This document shows, piece by piece, positions 1 to 11,455 of a DNA stretch of 64,000 nucleotides; positions within the stretch are counted from its first letter, which is position 1, and each line of letters starts with the position of its first letter. Source of the DNA: Dasania marina DSM 21967 (GTDB lineage Bacteria; Pseudomonadota; Gammaproteobacteria; Pseudomonadales; Dasaniaceae); assembly GCF_000373485.1 (NCBI RefSeq), contig NZ_KB891585.1, positions 281,698-345,697 of the forward strand, in the 5' to 3' direction. Below the pieces are notes generated by a model. The model worked only from the letters and a program-made list of their open reading frames with translations, searched no databases and had not been told where the DNA came from. Position numbers and translations under genes: made by a program.

Positions 1-1014
1 TAGTGCTGAGAAACCTAAGTCGCCGCCACATAAAATCACTTTGCGGTAAGCCAAGCCCAGTTTTTGCAAAACAGCTTCGGCATGGCCGGTTAAGGATTCT
101 AAAGCCTGGGTTGATTCTGAGGGCTTAACCAGCTGCACCATCTCAACTTTTTCAAACTGGTGCTGGCGTATCATGCCGCGGGTATCGCGGCCATAACTGC
201 CCGCTTCGCTGCGAAAACAGGGAGTGTGGCAGGTGAAGCGCAGTCCATATTCCATTTGCTTGGCATCGACTATCTTATCGCGCAACATATTGGTTACGGG
301 CACTTCCGCGGTGGGGATTAAATAATAACCCTGCTCGCCACTGACTTTAAATAAGTCTTCTTCAAACTTGGGTAGCTGGCCGGTGCCTTTTAACGATTCA
401 GCATTCACCATATAAGGCACGTAAACCTCTTGGTAATCGTGCTCGTTAATATGAGTATCCAGCATAAATTGAATTAACGCTCGGTGCAGGCGTGCCATAG
501 AGCCTTGCATTACTACAAAACGTGAGCCGGTGATTTTGCTGGCAGTATCAAAGTCTAAGCCACCTAGCGCCTCACCTATATCAACATGGTCTTTAGGCTC
601 AAAATTAAATTCTGGCTTAGTACCCCAGATGCACACTTCTATATTGGCATCTTCATCGTTGCCTACCGGTACTTCGTCATCTGGGATATTGGGGATGGAT
701 AGCAGCAGCTCATCCATCGCTTCCTGCGCTAGACGCGCGCGTTCTTTTAAGGACTCTAACTGCTCACCAATTTTTGCTAGGGTTTCATTAACCGTTTGCT
801 TTGCTTCATCAACACTGATGCCAGACTGCACCAGCTCGCCAATTTTTTTAGACGCAGATTTGCGCTCTGCCAATAAAGCCTGGCTTTCGCTGTCAGCGAC
901 TTTGCGCTCATTATCCAGCGCCTCGAAGGCAGCAATATCGAGTATGTATTTTTTCTTGCTTAACTTTTCTGCCACTGCCGTAGGGTCTTGGCGAATAATT
1001 TTAATATCTAGCAT
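1..1014 (-). CDS. serS: Seryl-tRNA synthetase (C-terminus cut off by window edge)
   Basis: Charges tRNA-Ser with serine in the cytoplasm. The reading frame from the ATG at 1012-1014 begins MLDIKIIRQDPTAVAEKL, typical of class II SerRS, followed by a long charged helical arm (about residues 30-105) that would form the tRNA-binding coiled coil. The catalytic core then includes class II motif 2-like sequence TPCFRSEAGSYGRDTRGM and the downstream HQFEKVEMV. About 338 residues are present out of roughly 425 expected, so motif 3 lies outside the window. It is the last visible gene of a minus-strand run after ftsK-lolA-rarA-crcB. Identification is firm. Confidence 0.96.
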   Translation of the reverse strand, partial: MLDIKIIRQDPTAVAEKLSKKKYILDIAAFEALDNERKVADSESQALLAERKSASKKIGELVQSGISVDEAKQTVNETLAKIGEQLESLKERARLAQEAMDELLLSIPNIPDDEVPVGNDEDANIEVCIWGTKPEFNFEPKDHVDIGEALGGLDFDTASKITGSRFVVMQGSMARLHRALIQFMLDTHINEHDYQEVYVPYMVNAESLKGTGQLPKFEEDLFKVSGEQGYYLIPTAEVPVTNMLRDKIVDAKQMEYGLRFTCHTPCFRSEAGSYGRDTRGMIRQHQFEKVEMVQLVKPSESTQALESLTGHAEAVLQKLGLAYRKVILCGGDLGFSAL

Positions 1015-1107
1015 GGAGCTTAAAACCTATATAAAGCTGATGAATATGTGGGAGTGATTCAGTGTTTATCTATTTAATCGTTAGTTAATATCTGTCGCTA
1101 TGCGTCA

Positions 1108-1485
1108 TTAAAAAACGGCGCGTGTTAACAGCATGGCCAGCCAGACCATTAACAGGCAAACCAGTAAGCTACTGACTATGTATAAAGCTGCATTGGCAGC
1201 GTGGCCGTTTTCTAGCAGGGTGATAGCTTCCAGTGAGAAGGTTGAAAAAGTGGTAAATGCACCTAAAAACCCCACAATTATAATGCTACGCCAATCGGGC
1301 GATAAGCTTAAGCGCTCAGCAATCAACACATACATGACACCTATCACAAAGGAGCCAATCACGTTGACGCTGAATGTTCCCAAGGGAAACTTGCTGTGGT
1401 GCAACTGGTTGACTAGGTTCACCAAGCCGTAGCGGCATACGGCCCCTCCTGCCCCACCTAACGCGATAAATAGCAGTTGTTTCAT
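1108..1485 (-). CDS. crcB: Fluoride ion channel CrcB/Fluc
   Basis: Small four-helix membrane protein of 125 residues, the usual Fluc length. It works as an antiparallel dimer that lets fluoride leave the cytoplasm. Visible family marks are the N-terminal GGAGGAVCRYG, the central TFSVNVIGSFVIG with the conserved Asn, and GFLGAFTTFSTFSLE, which carries the pore phenylalanines and the central sodium-site loop. It sits between rarA and serS on the same strand, 93 bases from serS. I looked upstream for a fluoride riboswitch and did not see one, so expression probably follows the operon. Confidence 0.95.
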   Translation of the reverse strand: MKQLLFIALGGAGGAVCRYGLVNLVNQLHHSKFPLGTFSVNVIGSFVIGVMYVLIAERLSLSPDWRSIIIVGFLGAFTTFSTFSLEAITLLENGHAANAALYIVSSLLVCLLMVWLAMLLTRAVF

Positions 1486-1534
1486 AGTGACATCTTTAGT
1501 AACGGCTTATTCATAACAGTGTACTTATATCCGA

Positions 1535-2848
1535 TTACAGTTCCGAATAGCGGCGTATTCTACTGGTTTTATCCAGCTCGCGCAGGTTATTTAGTTTTTC
1601 GCCTATTTTCAATTCCAGCCCTCGCGGTACTGGCTGATAATAACGCTGGTCTTTAAGTGCTTCGGGTAAATAGTTTTCACCCGCGGCATAGCCATTGGGC
1701 TCATCGTGGGCATAGCGATACTCGGCACCATAATCCATATCTTTCATCAAGCTGGTGGGGGCATTACGTAAATGTACCGGCACCTCATGGCTGGGCTGGC
1801 TTTTTATATCGGCCATTACCTGATTATAGGCGCTGTAAACGGCATTACTTTTGGCGGCGCTGGCCAAATATATTACCGCTTGAGCTATGGCCAGCTCACC
1901 TTCGGGGCTGCCTAAGCGCTGCTGCACATCCCAGGCGCTAAGAGCTATGTCTAAGGCTCTGGGGTCGGCATTACCAATATCTTCGCTGGCCATGCGCACT
2001 ACTCGGCGAGCAATGTAAAAGGGGTCACAGCCACCATCTAACATGCGGCATAACCAATACAGGGCACCATCAGGCGAGCTGCCGCGCACCGATTTATGCA
2101 GCGCAGAAATTTGTTCATAAAATAAATCGCCGCCCTTATCAAAGCGGCGCACATAGCCTTCTAACACTTCATCTAAGATGGCGTCGCTAATCACGTCGTC
2201 GGCAGAGAGTTCGGTGGCCAGTTCTAATAGATTGAGCGCTCTTCTGGCATCGCCATCGGCCGCTTGCGCTAATCGGGCTAGCTGTGGCGGCGCTACGCTT
2301 ATACCCGCTAGCGAGTCTATACCTCTGGTTAAAATATCACTGATGGCAAGTTCACTGAGCTCGCGTAATTTATACACTCTAGTACGAGACAGCAGCGCGT
2401 TGTTTAATTCGAAAGAGGGATTTTCTGTGGTAGCGCCAATAAACAAAAAGGTGCCGTCTTCCACATAAGGTAAAAAAGCATCTTGCTGGGATTTATTAAA
2501 ACGGTGCACTTCGTCGATAAATAAAATGGTTTGCCGTTGCTGGGCTTGATATTGCTTGGCCTCATCGACGGCGGCACGAATTTCTTTAACCCCAGAAAGC
2601 ACCGCAGAGATGGTAATGAAGTGTGCCTTGCACAGAGTGGCTATAAGTTTGGCCAGTGAGGTTTTACCCACACCTGGTGGCCCCCATAAAATCATGGAGT
2701 GCATTTGGCCGCTATCCAGCGCTTCGCGTAAAGGCTTACCCTTGCTGGTCAGATGCTCCTGCCCTATGTAATGGTCCAGCTGGGTAGGTCGCAGCTTAGC
2801 CGCTAAGGGTTGATACAGCGGTTGCTGGCTAAATAAATCAGCGCTCAT
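1535..2848 (-). CDS. rarA: Replication-associated recombination protein A (AAA+ ATPase)
   Basis: Homologue of E. coli RarA/MgsA and eukaryotic WRNIP1, a clamp-loader-like ATPase acting at stalled or collapsed replication forks. The 437-residue product has Walker A GPPGVGKT (around residues 56-63), Walker B ILFIDEVHRFN, sensor GATTENPSFELN and the arginine-finger region ALLSRTRVY, then the helical C-terminal tetramerisation domain ending DKTSRIRRYSEL. The ATG overlaps the end of lolA by 11 bases, implying translational coupling. The gene order ftsK-lolA-rarA-serS is conserved in many gammaproteobacteria. Confidence 0.95.
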   Translation of the reverse strand: MSADLFSQQPLYQPLAAKLRPTQLDHYIGQEHLTSKGKPLREALDSGQMHSMILWGPPGVGKTSLAKLIATLCKAHFITISAVLSGVKEIRAAVDEAKQYQAQQRQTILFIDEVHRFNKSQQDAFLPYVEDGTFLFIGATTENPSFELNNALLSRTRVYKLRELSELAISDILTRGIDSLAGISVAPPQLARLAQAADGDARRALNLLELATELSADDVISDAILDEVLEGYVRRFDKGGDLFYEQISALHKSVRGSSPDGALYWLCRMLDGGCDPFYIARRVVRMASEDIGNADPRALDIALSAWDVQQRLGSPEGELAIAQAVIYLASAAKSNAVYSAYNQVMADIKSQPSHEVPVHLRNAPTSLMKDMDYGAEYRYAHDEPNGYAAGENYLPEALKDQRYYQPVPRGLELKIGEKLNNLRELDKTSRIRRYSEL

Positions 2849-3515
2849 TCTCTATCACTTCAACACCAACGGGAGGGGTAAATGCAAATTGCTGATCGGA
2901 AACCGGCTGGTTTAGTTCAACGTCACTAAAATCAATAGTAGTGGTTTGATCGAAGTTATCCTTTAACACCATGCGAGTAATTTTTTGCTGCTTAAAGCTA
3001 ATAGTTAGCTGCGAAAAAGCGCTATCACCGGCATTAGGCTTTAGCGTAAAACTAATTTCATCATCGCCCTGCTCTAGCACGGCAACCTGATAATTTTGTT
3101 GTATCGCAGCGACATCACCACTCAACAACAGGGCTGGGGCTTTATCAATATTATTGTTGTAGTTTTCTTTATTGACCTGCTCCAGGTCTATGTCATACAG
3201 CCATAAACTAGTGCCATCGGTAACCACTAAGTGCTCGTAAGGTTGCTCGGTTAACCAATACAGCTGCTGTGGTTTTTTAACAATGAGCTTGCCACTAGCC
3301 TGCTGCAGTAGTTGGCCCTTGTCATTGCTAATAGTTTGCTGAAATTGCGCTTGCAGGGTTTGCACGCCCTGTAATTGTTCGGCTAATAAGGCGGTACTCT
3401 TAATATTAACTGCATTGGTATTATCAACTGCACTGACATTAGCATCAGCGTTGGTAAAACCAGCTGTGCTTAACAGCAGCGCAATGGATATTGTTTTGAC
3501 GATACGTGGTATCAC
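2838..3515 (-). CDS. lolA: Outer-membrane lipoprotein carrier LolA
   Basis: Periplasmic chaperone that takes lipoproteins from LolCDE and delivers them to LolB at the outer membrane. I place the start at the GTG at 3513-3515: it gives a 225-residue precursor with a clear signal peptide (IPRIVKTISIALLLSTAGFTNADA), is preceded by AGAGG seven bases upstream and leaves 13 bases after ftsK. The open frame extends upstream to an ATG inside ftsK but that would bury the signal peptide. The mature part has the expected LolA features: a QQASGKLIVKKPQQLYW segment and a C-terminal PVSDQQFAFTPPVGVEVIE. Confidence 0.94.
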   Translation of the reverse strand: MIPRIVKTISIALLLSTAGFTNADANVSAVDNTNAVNIKSTALLAEQLQGVQTLQAQFQQTISNDKGQLLQQASGKLIVKKPQQLYWLTEQPYEHLVVTDGTSLWLYDIDLEQVNKENYNNNIDKAPALLLSGDVAAIQQNYQVAVLEQGDDEISFTLKPNAGDSAFSQLTISFKQQKITRMVLKDNFDQTTTIDFSDVELNQPVSDQQFAFTPPVGVEVIENER

Positions 3516-3528
3516 ATAAACCTCTATT

Positions 3529-5877
3529 TTATTCTGCAGGAGGTGGCGCGAGAACTTCGCGGGCACCGTTGTGGCCCATTTCGCTGACCACACCGGCCGA
3601 CTCCATGGTTTCTATAAGTCGCGCCGCGCGGTTATAACCTATACGTAATTTACGTTGCACCGCAGAAATTGATGCCCGTCGGCTAGAGGTCACAAAATGT
3701 AAAGCCTCATCGTATAACACGTCGGATTCATCAGCACCGCTGTCACCGCTATCATTGGCTATGCCGGGTATATTATTGCTGGCACCATCGTCGATTAAAC
3801 CCTCTATATAGGCAGGCTCGCCGCGGCGCTTCCATTCAGCAACCACTCTATGGACTTCGTCATCATCGACAAAAGCACCATGCACCCGTATCGGTAAGCT
3901 GGTGCCCGGAGGTAAAAACAACATATCGCCCTTACCTAATAATTGTTCGGCGCCACCCTGATCGAGTATGGTGCGTGAGTCTACCCGTGACGAGACTTGG
4001 CAGGCCATACGTGTGGGCACGTTGGCTTTGATTAAACCGGTGATAACATCTACTGACGGACGCTGGGTGCCCAAAATTAAATGTATCCCTGCCGCCCTAG
4101 CTTTTTGGGCGATACGGGCGATAAGCTCTTCAACTTTTTTACCCACGGTCATAATCATGTCGGCGAATTCATCGATAACCACAACAATGGCCGGCAGCTT
4201 TTCTAACTCTTTCTGGCTAGGCGGCTCTACACCATCGATATGCACATAGTTTTCGGCGGGCACATAAAAAGGATCCATAATGGGCTCGCCTGCAGCCTTG
4301 GCATCTGCCACTTTACGGTTAAAGCCCGCTAAATTTCTCACTCCTAAGGCGGCGAGTAATTTATAGCGCCGCTCCATTTCTGCCACACACCAGCGCAGGC
4401 CGTTGGCGGCCTCGTTCATATCCGTTATCACGGGTGTCAATAAATGGGGAATGCCGTTGTATACGGTTAGCTCTATTACCTTTGGGTCGACTAAAATAAA
4501 ACGTACATCCTCGGGGCCAGATTTATACATCATGCTTAATAACATAACGTTAATCAAAACCGACTTACCGGCACCGGTGGTACCGGCCACCAACAAATGT
4601 GGCATCTTGGCTAAGTCTGCTACTACCGGCTCACCGGCGATATCGTGGCCCAGCGCTAAGGTTAGTGGTGATTTCGACTCGTCGTATTCTTTTGATGACA
4701 ACACATCATGAAAGTTAACAATGGCCCTGTCTTCATTGGGAATTTCTATGCCTACGACGGGCTTGCCCGGTATTACCTCTACTACGCGCACGCTAATTAC
4801 CGCTAGTGAGCGCGCTATATCTTTGGCTATGCCGACGATTTTGCTAACTTTTACACCGGTGCCTGGCTGTATTTCGAAACGGGTAATAACCGGGCCGGGG
4901 AAAACTTCAACCACTTCTGCTATAACGCCAAAGTCTTTGAGCTTATGCTCCAATAATTTTGACATAGCCTCCAGCGCTTCCGTGGAGTAGCCTTTTTTGG
5001 AGGCATTACCGGCGGGATTTAATAAGCTCAATGAAGGTAAGCTGCCGGTCACCGGAGCATCAAATAAAGGCTGCTGGCGCTCACGCTCTTTGCGCTCACT
5101 AACTACCGGCTGCTGCTTAGGCATGGGTTTAATAACCGGTGGTTTTTTGTTTTTGGTTTCTTCCACATGTTTGGCGATAACCACTTTGCGCTCTTGCTGC
5201 ACTTTTTGCTGGGTTTTCTTTTCTTGTCGCTTGCGCCAATACTTCACCGTGCGATTACGTATGGCAGAGATTAACGCCAGCGTTGCAGCACCTAGCTTGT
5301 CCATTAAACGCAACCAGGACAGGTCGGTAAAAATAGTCATGCCAAATAGCAGTAGCGCCAGTAATATTAGCCGGGCGCCAAATACGCTGAAGGCGGCAAT
5401 CGCGTTACTACCTACGGCCTGGCCTAAGATACCGCCATTGCCAAAAGGTAATGCCGAATTAGTCGCGTCGGCAATAGTGGTTAAGCTGGTACTGGCTACC
5501 ATTACCATTAACAGACCGGCAATGCGTATAAAAAACATCCACCAATTAAAAACCCCCTGCCTATAACGCTCCCTAAATAATATGGAAGCGCGATAACCCA
5601 GCATCAATGGGAATAAATACGCCATATAGCCAAATAGCGAGTAAAAAACATCGGCCAACCAGGCGCCGGTAGGCCCACCTCTATTGGTAATGGTTTGGCC
5701 GCTACCGGTATCGGACCAGCCGGGGTCAGCGGCGTTGTAAGTCAGCAGAGCGACCAGCAAATAGACGAACACCGCAAACACACCAATCAAGGCGCCTTCG
5801 CGCAAGCGCGGGGCAAATTTTTCGGCGGCGATATTGTGGGTAGATTTCTCAGCAGTAACTGGTTTATTCAAAGCCAA
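3529..5877 (-). CDS. ftsK: DNA translocase FtsK
   Basis: Septum-anchored DNA pump that clears the terminus region and activates XerCD recombination at dif. The 782-residue product has four predicted N-terminal membrane segments within about residues 30-190, a charged linker (about 210-290, rich in Lys/Gln/Pro) that is short compared with E. coli FtsK, then the alpha/beta motor with Walker [14 protein letters not shown] and Walker [13 protein letters not shown], and a C-terminal winged-helix gamma domain ([20 protein letters not shown]) that reads KOPS sequences. First gene of the minus-strand run and divergent from trxB. Confidence 0.97.
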   Translation of the reverse strand: MALNKPVTAEKSTHNIAAEKFAPRLREGALIGVFAVFVYLLVALLTYNAADPGWSDTGSGQTITNRGGPTGAWLADVFYSLFGYMAYLFPLMLGYRASILFRERYRQGVFNWWMFFIRIAGLLMVMVASTSLTTIADATNSALPFGNGGILGQAVGSNAIAAFSVFGARLILLALLLFGMTIFTDLSWLRLMDKLGAATLALISAIRNRTVKYWRKRQEKKTQQKVQQERKVVIAKHVEETKNKKPPVIKPMPKQQPVVSERKERERQQPLFDAPVTGSLPSLSLLNPAGNASKKGYSTEALEAMSKLLEHKLKDFGVIAEVVEVFPGPVITRFEIQPGTGVKVSKIVGIAKDIARSLAVISVRVVEVIPGKPVVGIEIPNEDRAIVNFHDVLSSKEYDESKSPLTLALGHDIAGEPVVADLAKMPHLLVAGTTGAGKSVLINVMLLSMMYKSGPEDVRFILVDPKVIELTVYNGIPHLLTPVITDMNEAANGLRWCVAEMERRYKLLAALGVRNLAGFNRKVADAKAAGEPIMDPFYVPAENYVHIDGVEPPSQKELEKLPAIVVVIDEFADMIMTVGKKVEELIARIAQKARAAGIHLILGTQRPSVDVITGLIKANVPTRMACQVSSRVDSRTILDQGGAEQLLGKGDMLFLPPGTSLPIRVHGAFVDDDEVHRVVAEWKRRGEPAYIEGLIDDGASNNIPGIANDSGDSGADESDVLYDEALHFVTSSRRASISAVQRKLRIGYNRAARLIETMESAGVVSEMGHNGAREVLAPPPAE

Positions 5878-6000
5878 TTATTCCTTTGCCTTATCAGGCT
5901 TTTATTCTTGAAAATTGGCCCAATATTATCACCTACGCCGTCAGATTGCTGCCCCTGCAGACAATTAAGCTAGGCACTCAATCACAGATAAAGGCTTTAG

Positions 6001-7050
<1,050 letters not shown>

Positions 7051-7056
7051 ACCTTA

Positions 7057-7770
7057 ATGACGACACTGCCCTGGCTGGACCCCGATGAGCTGTATTTCCC
7101 TCCTACCGATACAGCACTGCTAGAACCCAACGGCCTACTGGCCGCCGGGGCAGACTTAAGCCCACAACGATTGTTGCATGCCTACCAGCTAGGCATATTC
7201 CCTTGGTATGAGCCGGGCGAGCCTATTTTATGGTGGTCACCCAGCCCCCGAGCGGTGTTATTTCCCGAACATATCCATATCTCTAAAAGCCTGAATAAAC
7301 GTCTTAAGCGCCAAGAATTTCACGTCACCTGCGACACTCATTTCATAGAGGTGATACAGGCCTGCGCCGACACGCCGCGTAAAGATCAGCCCGGCACTTG
7401 GATTAGCGATGATATTATTGCGGCCTACACGACTCTGCACCAACAAGGCCACGCCCATTCTGTGGAAGTATGGTTGGGCGAGCGCCTGGTGGGCGGGCTT
7501 TATGGCATTAATATAGGGCAGATATTCTTTGGTGAGTCTATGTTTAGCCATAGCAGTGATGCTTCAAAAGTAGCCTTTGTCGCGCTAGCGCAAAACCTAG
7601 CCCGTTGGGGCTACCCACTGATAGACTGCCAAGTAGCCAACCCACACCTAACCACTTTAGGAACCGAGGAAATAGTGCGCAGCCGCTTTACTGATTATCT
7701 ACAGCAATACAGCGTGCAAGCTGGCATTGGTGACTGGCAGGCACACTGGCAAGGGCCGCATCATGTCTAA
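7057..7770 (+). CDS. aat: Leucyl/phenylalanyl-tRNA-protein transferase
   Basis: Adds Leu or Phe from aminoacyl-tRNA to proteins with N-terminal Arg or Lys, making a primary N-degron read by ClpS. The 237-residue length is normal. Characteristic sequence includes YQLGIFPWYEPGEPILWWSP near the N-terminus, TWISDDIIAAYTTLHQQGHAHSVE (positions 130-155 approximately) and FGESMFSHSSDASKVA, the GNAT-like acceptor region. It overlaps bpt by eight bases, and the partner genes clpA and clpS lie just downstream on the other strand. Confidence 0.96.
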   Translation: MTTLPWLDPDELYFPPTDTALLEPNGLLAAGADLSPQRLLHAYQLGIFPWYEPGEPILWWSPSPRAVLFPEHIHISKSLNKRLKRQEFHVTCDTHFIEVIQACADTPRKDQPGTWISDDIIAAYTTLHQQGHAHSVEVWLGERLVGGLYGINIGQIFFGESMFSHSSDASKVAFVALAQNLARWGYPLIDCQVANPHLTTLGTEEIVRSRFTDYLQQYSVQAGIGDWQAHWQGPHHV

Positions 7771-8485
7771 CCGAGAGCTTATCAATCTCGATCAACTCAA
7801 GTTTTACCGCACCAGTGAGCACCCCTGCAGTTACTTAGATAATGAAATGGCCACTACGCTGTTTCTAGATCCCCAGCAGCCCGTGGATAAAACACTGCAC
7901 AGCGCCCTGTCGGAGTATGGCTTTAGACGCAGCGGCGACAATATCTACCGGCCCCATTGTGCGGCCTGCCAACAGTGTATTTCGGCGCGTATACCCTGCC
8001 TATTGTTTAAACCCAGTCGACAACAGCGCCGTATTAGCAAGCGCAATGCGGATTTGCAGTGCCAAGAAGTGGCCTCTATAGATAACGATGAGTGTTATGC
8101 CCTGTTTGAAAAATACATTAACCTGCGCCATGCCGATGGTGATATGTACCCCACCAGCCGTCCCGACTATATAAACTTTCTCTGTAGTAAAAATAGCTAT
8201 AGCCGTTATTTTAGCCTTCGCTTACAAGGTAAGTTGATCGCTGTCGCCTTGGCTGACCAGTTAGAGCAAGGTCTATCGGCTGTTTACAGCTTTTTTGACC
8301 CCGACCACGACAAGCGCAGCTTAGGAACTTATATGATTTTGTGGCAGTTACAGGAAAGCCAGCGGCTAAAACTGCATGCGTTGTATTTGGGCTATTGGAT
8401 TAAAAATTGCCAAAAAATGCGTTATAAATCGTCTTTTAGGCCCTTAGAGCTATATATAAACCAGCAATGGCTGCAGCTGAAGTAA
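7763..8485 (+). CDS. bpt: Aspartate/glutamate leucyltransferase (Bpt/Ate family)
   Basis: Transfers Leu to proteins with N-terminal Asp or Glu; this branch of the bacterial N-degron pathway is absent from E. coli but present in Vibrio and Pseudomonas. The start chosen is ATG 7763 (MSNRELINLDQLKFYRTSEH, 240 residues), overlapping the aat stop. Family marks are the N-terminal cysteine cluster HPCSYLDNE and YRPHCAACQQCISARIP, and the C-terminal GTYMILWQLQ and YLGYWIKNCQKMRYKSSFRPLE. The overlap with aat makes co-translation likely. Confidence 0.94.
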   Translation: MSNRELINLDQLKFYRTSEHPCSYLDNEMATTLFLDPQQPVDKTLHSALSEYGFRRSGDNIYRPHCAACQQCISARIPCLLFKPSRQQRRISKRNADLQCQEVASIDNDECYALFEKYINLRHADGDMYPTSRPDYINFLCSKNSYSRYFSLRLQGKLIAVALADQLEQGLSAVYSFFDPDHDKRSLGTYMILWQLQESQRLKLHALYLGYWIKNCQKMRYKSSFRPLELYINQQWLQLK

Positions 8486-8492
8486 TTCCCTT

Positions 8493-8520
8493 TTGATTCT
8501 CAGACGATTTTAGGTACAAT
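8493..8520 (+). promoter_or_regulatory. Probable sigma-70 promoter for infA
   Basis: TTGATT (8493-8498) and TACAAT (8515-8520) are separated by 16 bases, close to the sigma-70 consensus. Transcription would begin near 8527 and give a leader of about 50 bases before infA, which has GAGGTAAG as ribosome binding site near 8565-8572. Found by eye only. Confidence 0.6.
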
Positions 8521-8578
8521 GCGCGCAGTTTTTCGTCGGCTAGGCGATTGTATTTAAAACCATCGAGGTAAGTGCCGA

Positions 8579-8797
8579 ATGGCAAAAGAAGATCAAATTG
8601 AAATGGAAGGTGAGGTGATAGACACCCTACCTAACACGACGTTCCGTGTAGAGTTAGAGAACGGCCACGTAGTAACAGCCCACATCTCGGGTAAAATGCG
8701 CAAGAACTACATACGCATTTTAACCGGCGATAAAGTTCGTGTTGAGCTAACGCCTTACGATTTAAGCAAAGGACGCATCACCTACCGCGCCCGCTAA
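8579..8797 (+). CDS. infA: Translation initiation factor IF-1
   Basis: 72-residue single OB-fold protein that occupies the ribosomal A site during initiation. The sequence [19 protein letters not shown], the central [20 protein letters not shown] and the ending [11 protein letters not shown] are nearly identical to other gammaproteobacterial IF-1. It has its own promoter, a GAGGTAAG ribosome binding site and a strong terminator immediately after the stop, so it is probably a single-gene transcript. Its place between bpt and clpA is a conserved neighbourhood. Confidence 0.98.
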   Translation: MAKEDQIEMEGEVIDTLPNTTFRVELENGHVVTAHISGKMRKNYIRILTGDKVRVELTPYDLSKGRITYRAR

Positions 8798-8805
8798 AAT
8801 CCTAG

Positions 8806-8829
8806 AGAGGCGCTTATGCCAGCGCCTCT
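8806..8829. terminator. Bidirectional terminator between infA and clpA
   Basis: Perfect 9-bp inverted repeat, AGAGGCGCT (8806-8814) and AGCGCCTCT (8821-8829), with a six-base loop. It sits nine bases after the infA stop and overlaps the stop codon and last codons of clpA, so both converging genes share it. The T-run is short on both strands. Confidence 0.7.
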
Positions 8830-11090
8830 TCTGACTCCTCCACTTCTAGCACTAAGCCATCACCGCCTGCACTAATGTGCACTATGCCACCCTTCTCTGA
8901 AAGCGCGCCAAACAAGACCATTTCAGCCAAGGGCTTTTTAATATGCTCTTGTATCACTCTGGCCATAGGTCTTGCGCCCATATCTTTGTCGTAGCCTTTA
9001 GTAACCAGCCAGCGCCTAGCACTGTCATCCACGTGCAACGTGACCAACTTGCCATCCAACTGCCCTTGCAGTTCTACCAAAAATTTATCCACTACGGTTA
9101 ATATCACCTCTTCCGGTAACGATTTAAACTGCACTATGCTGTCTAAGCGATTGCGGAATTCGGGAGTAAACAAGCGGTTAATCGCCTCCATGGCGTCGGT
9201 GCTATGATCTTGCTCAGAAAAGCCCATGGAGCGGCGGCTAATATTCTCAGCACCAGCATTGGTGGTCATGATAAAGATAACGTTTCTAAAGTCAGCTTTT
9301 CTGCCGTTGTTGTCAGTCAGCGTGCCGTGATCCATGACCTGTAATAACAAGTTAAAGACTTCGGGGTGCGCTTTTTCTATTTCATCTAACAACACCACAC
9401 TATGGGGATGCATAGTGACAGCTTCGGTTAATAGGCCGCCCTGATCGAAACCGACATAGCCGGGAGGTGCGCCGATTAAGCGTGACACGGTATGGCGTTC
9501 CATATACTCAGACATATCGAAGCGGATTAACTCCAGACCAAGGATTTTAGCCAGCTGTGCGGTAACTTCGGTTTTGCCCACACCGGTAGGCCCAGCCAAT
9601 AAGAATGAACCTATGGGCTTTTCTACAGGCTTTAAGCCCGCCCTAGCCATCTTGATGGAAGTCGCCAAGGAGCTTATGGCCTCGTCTTGACCAAACACCA
9701 CCATTTTTAAGTTGTCCTCTAACTTAAGCAACTGCTCTTTATCGTTGGACGAAACTGATTTAGGCGGTATCCGCGCAATCGTTGCCACGATGTTTTCTAT
9801 CTCGGCAACATTAATAACTTTTTTGCGATTTTCAGGTTTTTGTAAGCGTTGGTAGGCACCCGCCTCGTCTATCACGTCAATGGCTTTGTCGGGCATAAAA
9901 CGATCGTTGATATAGCGCCCCGATAACTCAGCAGCAGCTTGCAAGGCTTTATCGGTGTACTTAATGTCGTGATGCTCTTCAAAACGGCTTTTTAAACCCT
10001 TAAGGATTTTGAAGGTGTCTTCCACTGAAGGCTCACCCACGTCCACTTTTTGAAAGCGGCGGCTAAGCGCCCTGTCCTTTTCAAAAATACCGCGGTACTC
10101 CTGAAAGGTGGTGGAGCCTATGCAGCGTAAACGCCCCGAGCTCAACAGCGGTTTTAATAAATTGGAGGCATCCATGACCCCGCCTGAGGCAGCACCCGCT
10201 CCGATAATAGTATGAATTTCATCGATAAAAAGAATGGCATGCTCACGTTTTCTCAAGTCAGCGAGCAAACCTTTAAATCGTTTTTCAAAGTCACCGCGAT
10301 ATTTGGTGCCCGCCAATAAGGCCCCCATATCTAATGAATAAACGGTGCTGTCTTTTAATATGTCAGGTACTTCGCCGTCGACGATGAGTTTAGCTAAGCC
10401 TTCGGCGATAGCAGTTTTACCCACCCCGGACTCACCCACTAGCAGCGGGTTGTTTTTGCGACGGCGCGATAGTATTTGCGCTACCCGCTCTATTTCCTTA
10501 TCACGACCGATCAAGGGGTCTATGCGGCCCAACTTAGCTTCTTCATTTAAATTGGTGGCGTAGTTATCCAGCGGCCGTTGCTCTTGCTCTGTGGCGATAC
10601 CGTCTTCGTCCACATGGCTGCGGTCATGCTCCAGGCTGTGGTCGCTGTGACCCGCCACCTTGGATATACCGTGGGTGATGTAATTAACGATGTCCAAGCG
10701 GGCAACACTTTGCTGTTTTAGAAAATAGACCGCCTGGCTTTCTTGTTCAGAAAAAATAGCCACCAATACATTGGCACCGGTAACTTCTTTTTTGCCCGAG
10801 GATTGCACGTGAAATACCGCCCTTTGCAGGACACGTTGAAAACCCAAGGTGGGCTGTGTTTCACGCTCAAGATCCCGCTCTGGGATCAGCGGCGTGGTTG
10901 AGTCCACAAAATCGGCCAAATCGGTCCGCAAGCGGCCTAGGTCAGCGCCACAGGCCATCAATACGTCAGCGGCGATGTCATTGTCTATCAAGGCCAGTAG
11001 TAAGTGCTCTACTGTCATGAACTCATGCCGCTTGGTACGAGCCCCTTTAAATGCCTGATTTAATGTCAGTTCAAGATCTTTGCTTAGCAT
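8814..11090 (-). CDS. clpA: ATP-dependent Clp protease ATP-binding subunit ClpA
   Basis: AAA+ unfoldase that feeds substrates into ClpP and, with ClpS, degrades N-degron proteins. The 758-residue product has the N-terminal ClpS-docking repeat domain (about 1-145), a first AAA module with Walker [17 protein letters not shown] and Walker [16 protein letters not shown], a second with Walker [19 protein letters not shown] and [16 protein letters not shown], and the ClpA IGF-type loop expected between modules and the C-terminal domain. clpP is not in this window. clpS is 32 bases upstream on the same strand, giving a clpS-clpA operon. Confidence 0.97.
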   Translation of the reverse strand: MLSKDLELTLNQAFKGARTKRHEFMTVEHLLLALIDNDIAADVLMACGADLGRLRTDLADFVDSTTPLIPERDLERETQPTLGFQRVLQRAVFHVQSSGKKEVTGANVLVAIFSEQESQAVYFLKQQSVARLDIVNYITHGISKVAGHSDHSLEHDRSHVDEDGIATEQEQRPLDNYATNLNEEAKLGRIDPLIGRDKEIERVAQILSRRRKNNPLLVGESGVGKTAIAEGLAKLIVDGEVPDILKDSTVYSLDMGALLAGTKYRGDFEKRFKGLLADLRKREHAILFIDEIHTIIGAGAASGGVMDASNLLKPLLSSGRLRCIGSTTFQEYRGIFEKDRALSRRFQKVDVGEPSVEDTFKILKGLKSRFEEHHDIKYTDKALQAAAELSGRYINDRFMPDKAIDVIDEAGAYQRLQKPENRKKVINVAEIENIVATIARIPPKSVSSNDKEQLLKLEDNLKMVVFGQDEAISSLATSIKMARAGLKPVEKPIGSFLLAGPTGVGKTEVTAQLAKILGLELIRFDMSEYMERHTVSRLIGAPPGYVGFDQGGLLTEAVTMHPHSVVLLDEIEKAHPEVFNLLLQVMDHGTLTDNNGRKADFRNVIFIMTTNAGAENISRRSMGFSEQDHSTDAMEAINRLFTPEFRNRLDSIVQFKSLPEEVILTVVDKFLVELQGQLDGKLVTLHVDDSARRWLVTKGYDKDMGARPMARVIQEHIKKPLAEMVLFGALSEKGGIVHISAGGDGLVLEVEESEEALA

Positions 11091-11122
11091 ATACGCATAC
11101 TCCGAAATATAATTACGTTTGC

Positions 11123-11455
11123 TTAGTCTTCTGAAGGTTCAACTTCCGACAATAGCGGATGCTGAGACTCCCTAGCATATTGATTCACTTGCTCGGCTTT
11201 AGTTTCCGCTATATCACGGGTATAAAGTCCGCAGATCCCTTTTCCTTTGGTATGCACCGTCAACATCACCTGCGTTGCTTGCTCTCTATCCATATTGAAG
11301 AAAGCTTCTAAAACCTCTACCACAAATTCCATGGGGGTATAATCATCGTTTAGTATTACCACCCTATACATCCTAGGCCGTTTTAATTCCGGCTTGGCGG
11401 ACTCCAGTGCTAGATCACCATCATCGTAAGCTGGTAAATCTTCCTCATCACTCAT
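11123..11455 (-). CDS. clpS: ClpS adaptor for N-degron substrates
   Basis: Binds N-terminal Leu, Phe, Tyr and Trp and hands substrates to ClpA. Core family sequence is clear: [20 protein letters not shown], the [13 protein letters not shown] segment and [27 protein letters not shown] and the following residues form the N-degron pocket. The start is uncertain. ATG 11455 ([13 protein letters not shown], 110 residues) gives normal family length; in-frame alternatives are ATG 11491, ATG 11503 and GTG 11539, none with a convincing ribosome binding site. Expressed ahead of clpA. Confidence 0.93.
   Translation of the reverse strand: MSDEEDLPAYDDGDLALESAKPELKRPRMYRVVILNDDYTPMEFVVEVLEAFFNMDREQATQVMLTVHTKGKGICGLYTRDIAETKAEQVNQYARESQHPLLSEVEPSED

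Noticed and set aside
530-1057. 175-codon open frame on plus opposite serS
   Set aside because: Antisense to the conserved SerRS N-terminus and Ser-rich in the way of codon shadows; no family resemblance.
1486-1534. Fluoride riboswitch upstream of crcB
   Set aside because: Only about 50 bases separate crcB from rarA, and the conserved riboswitch core was not recognised.
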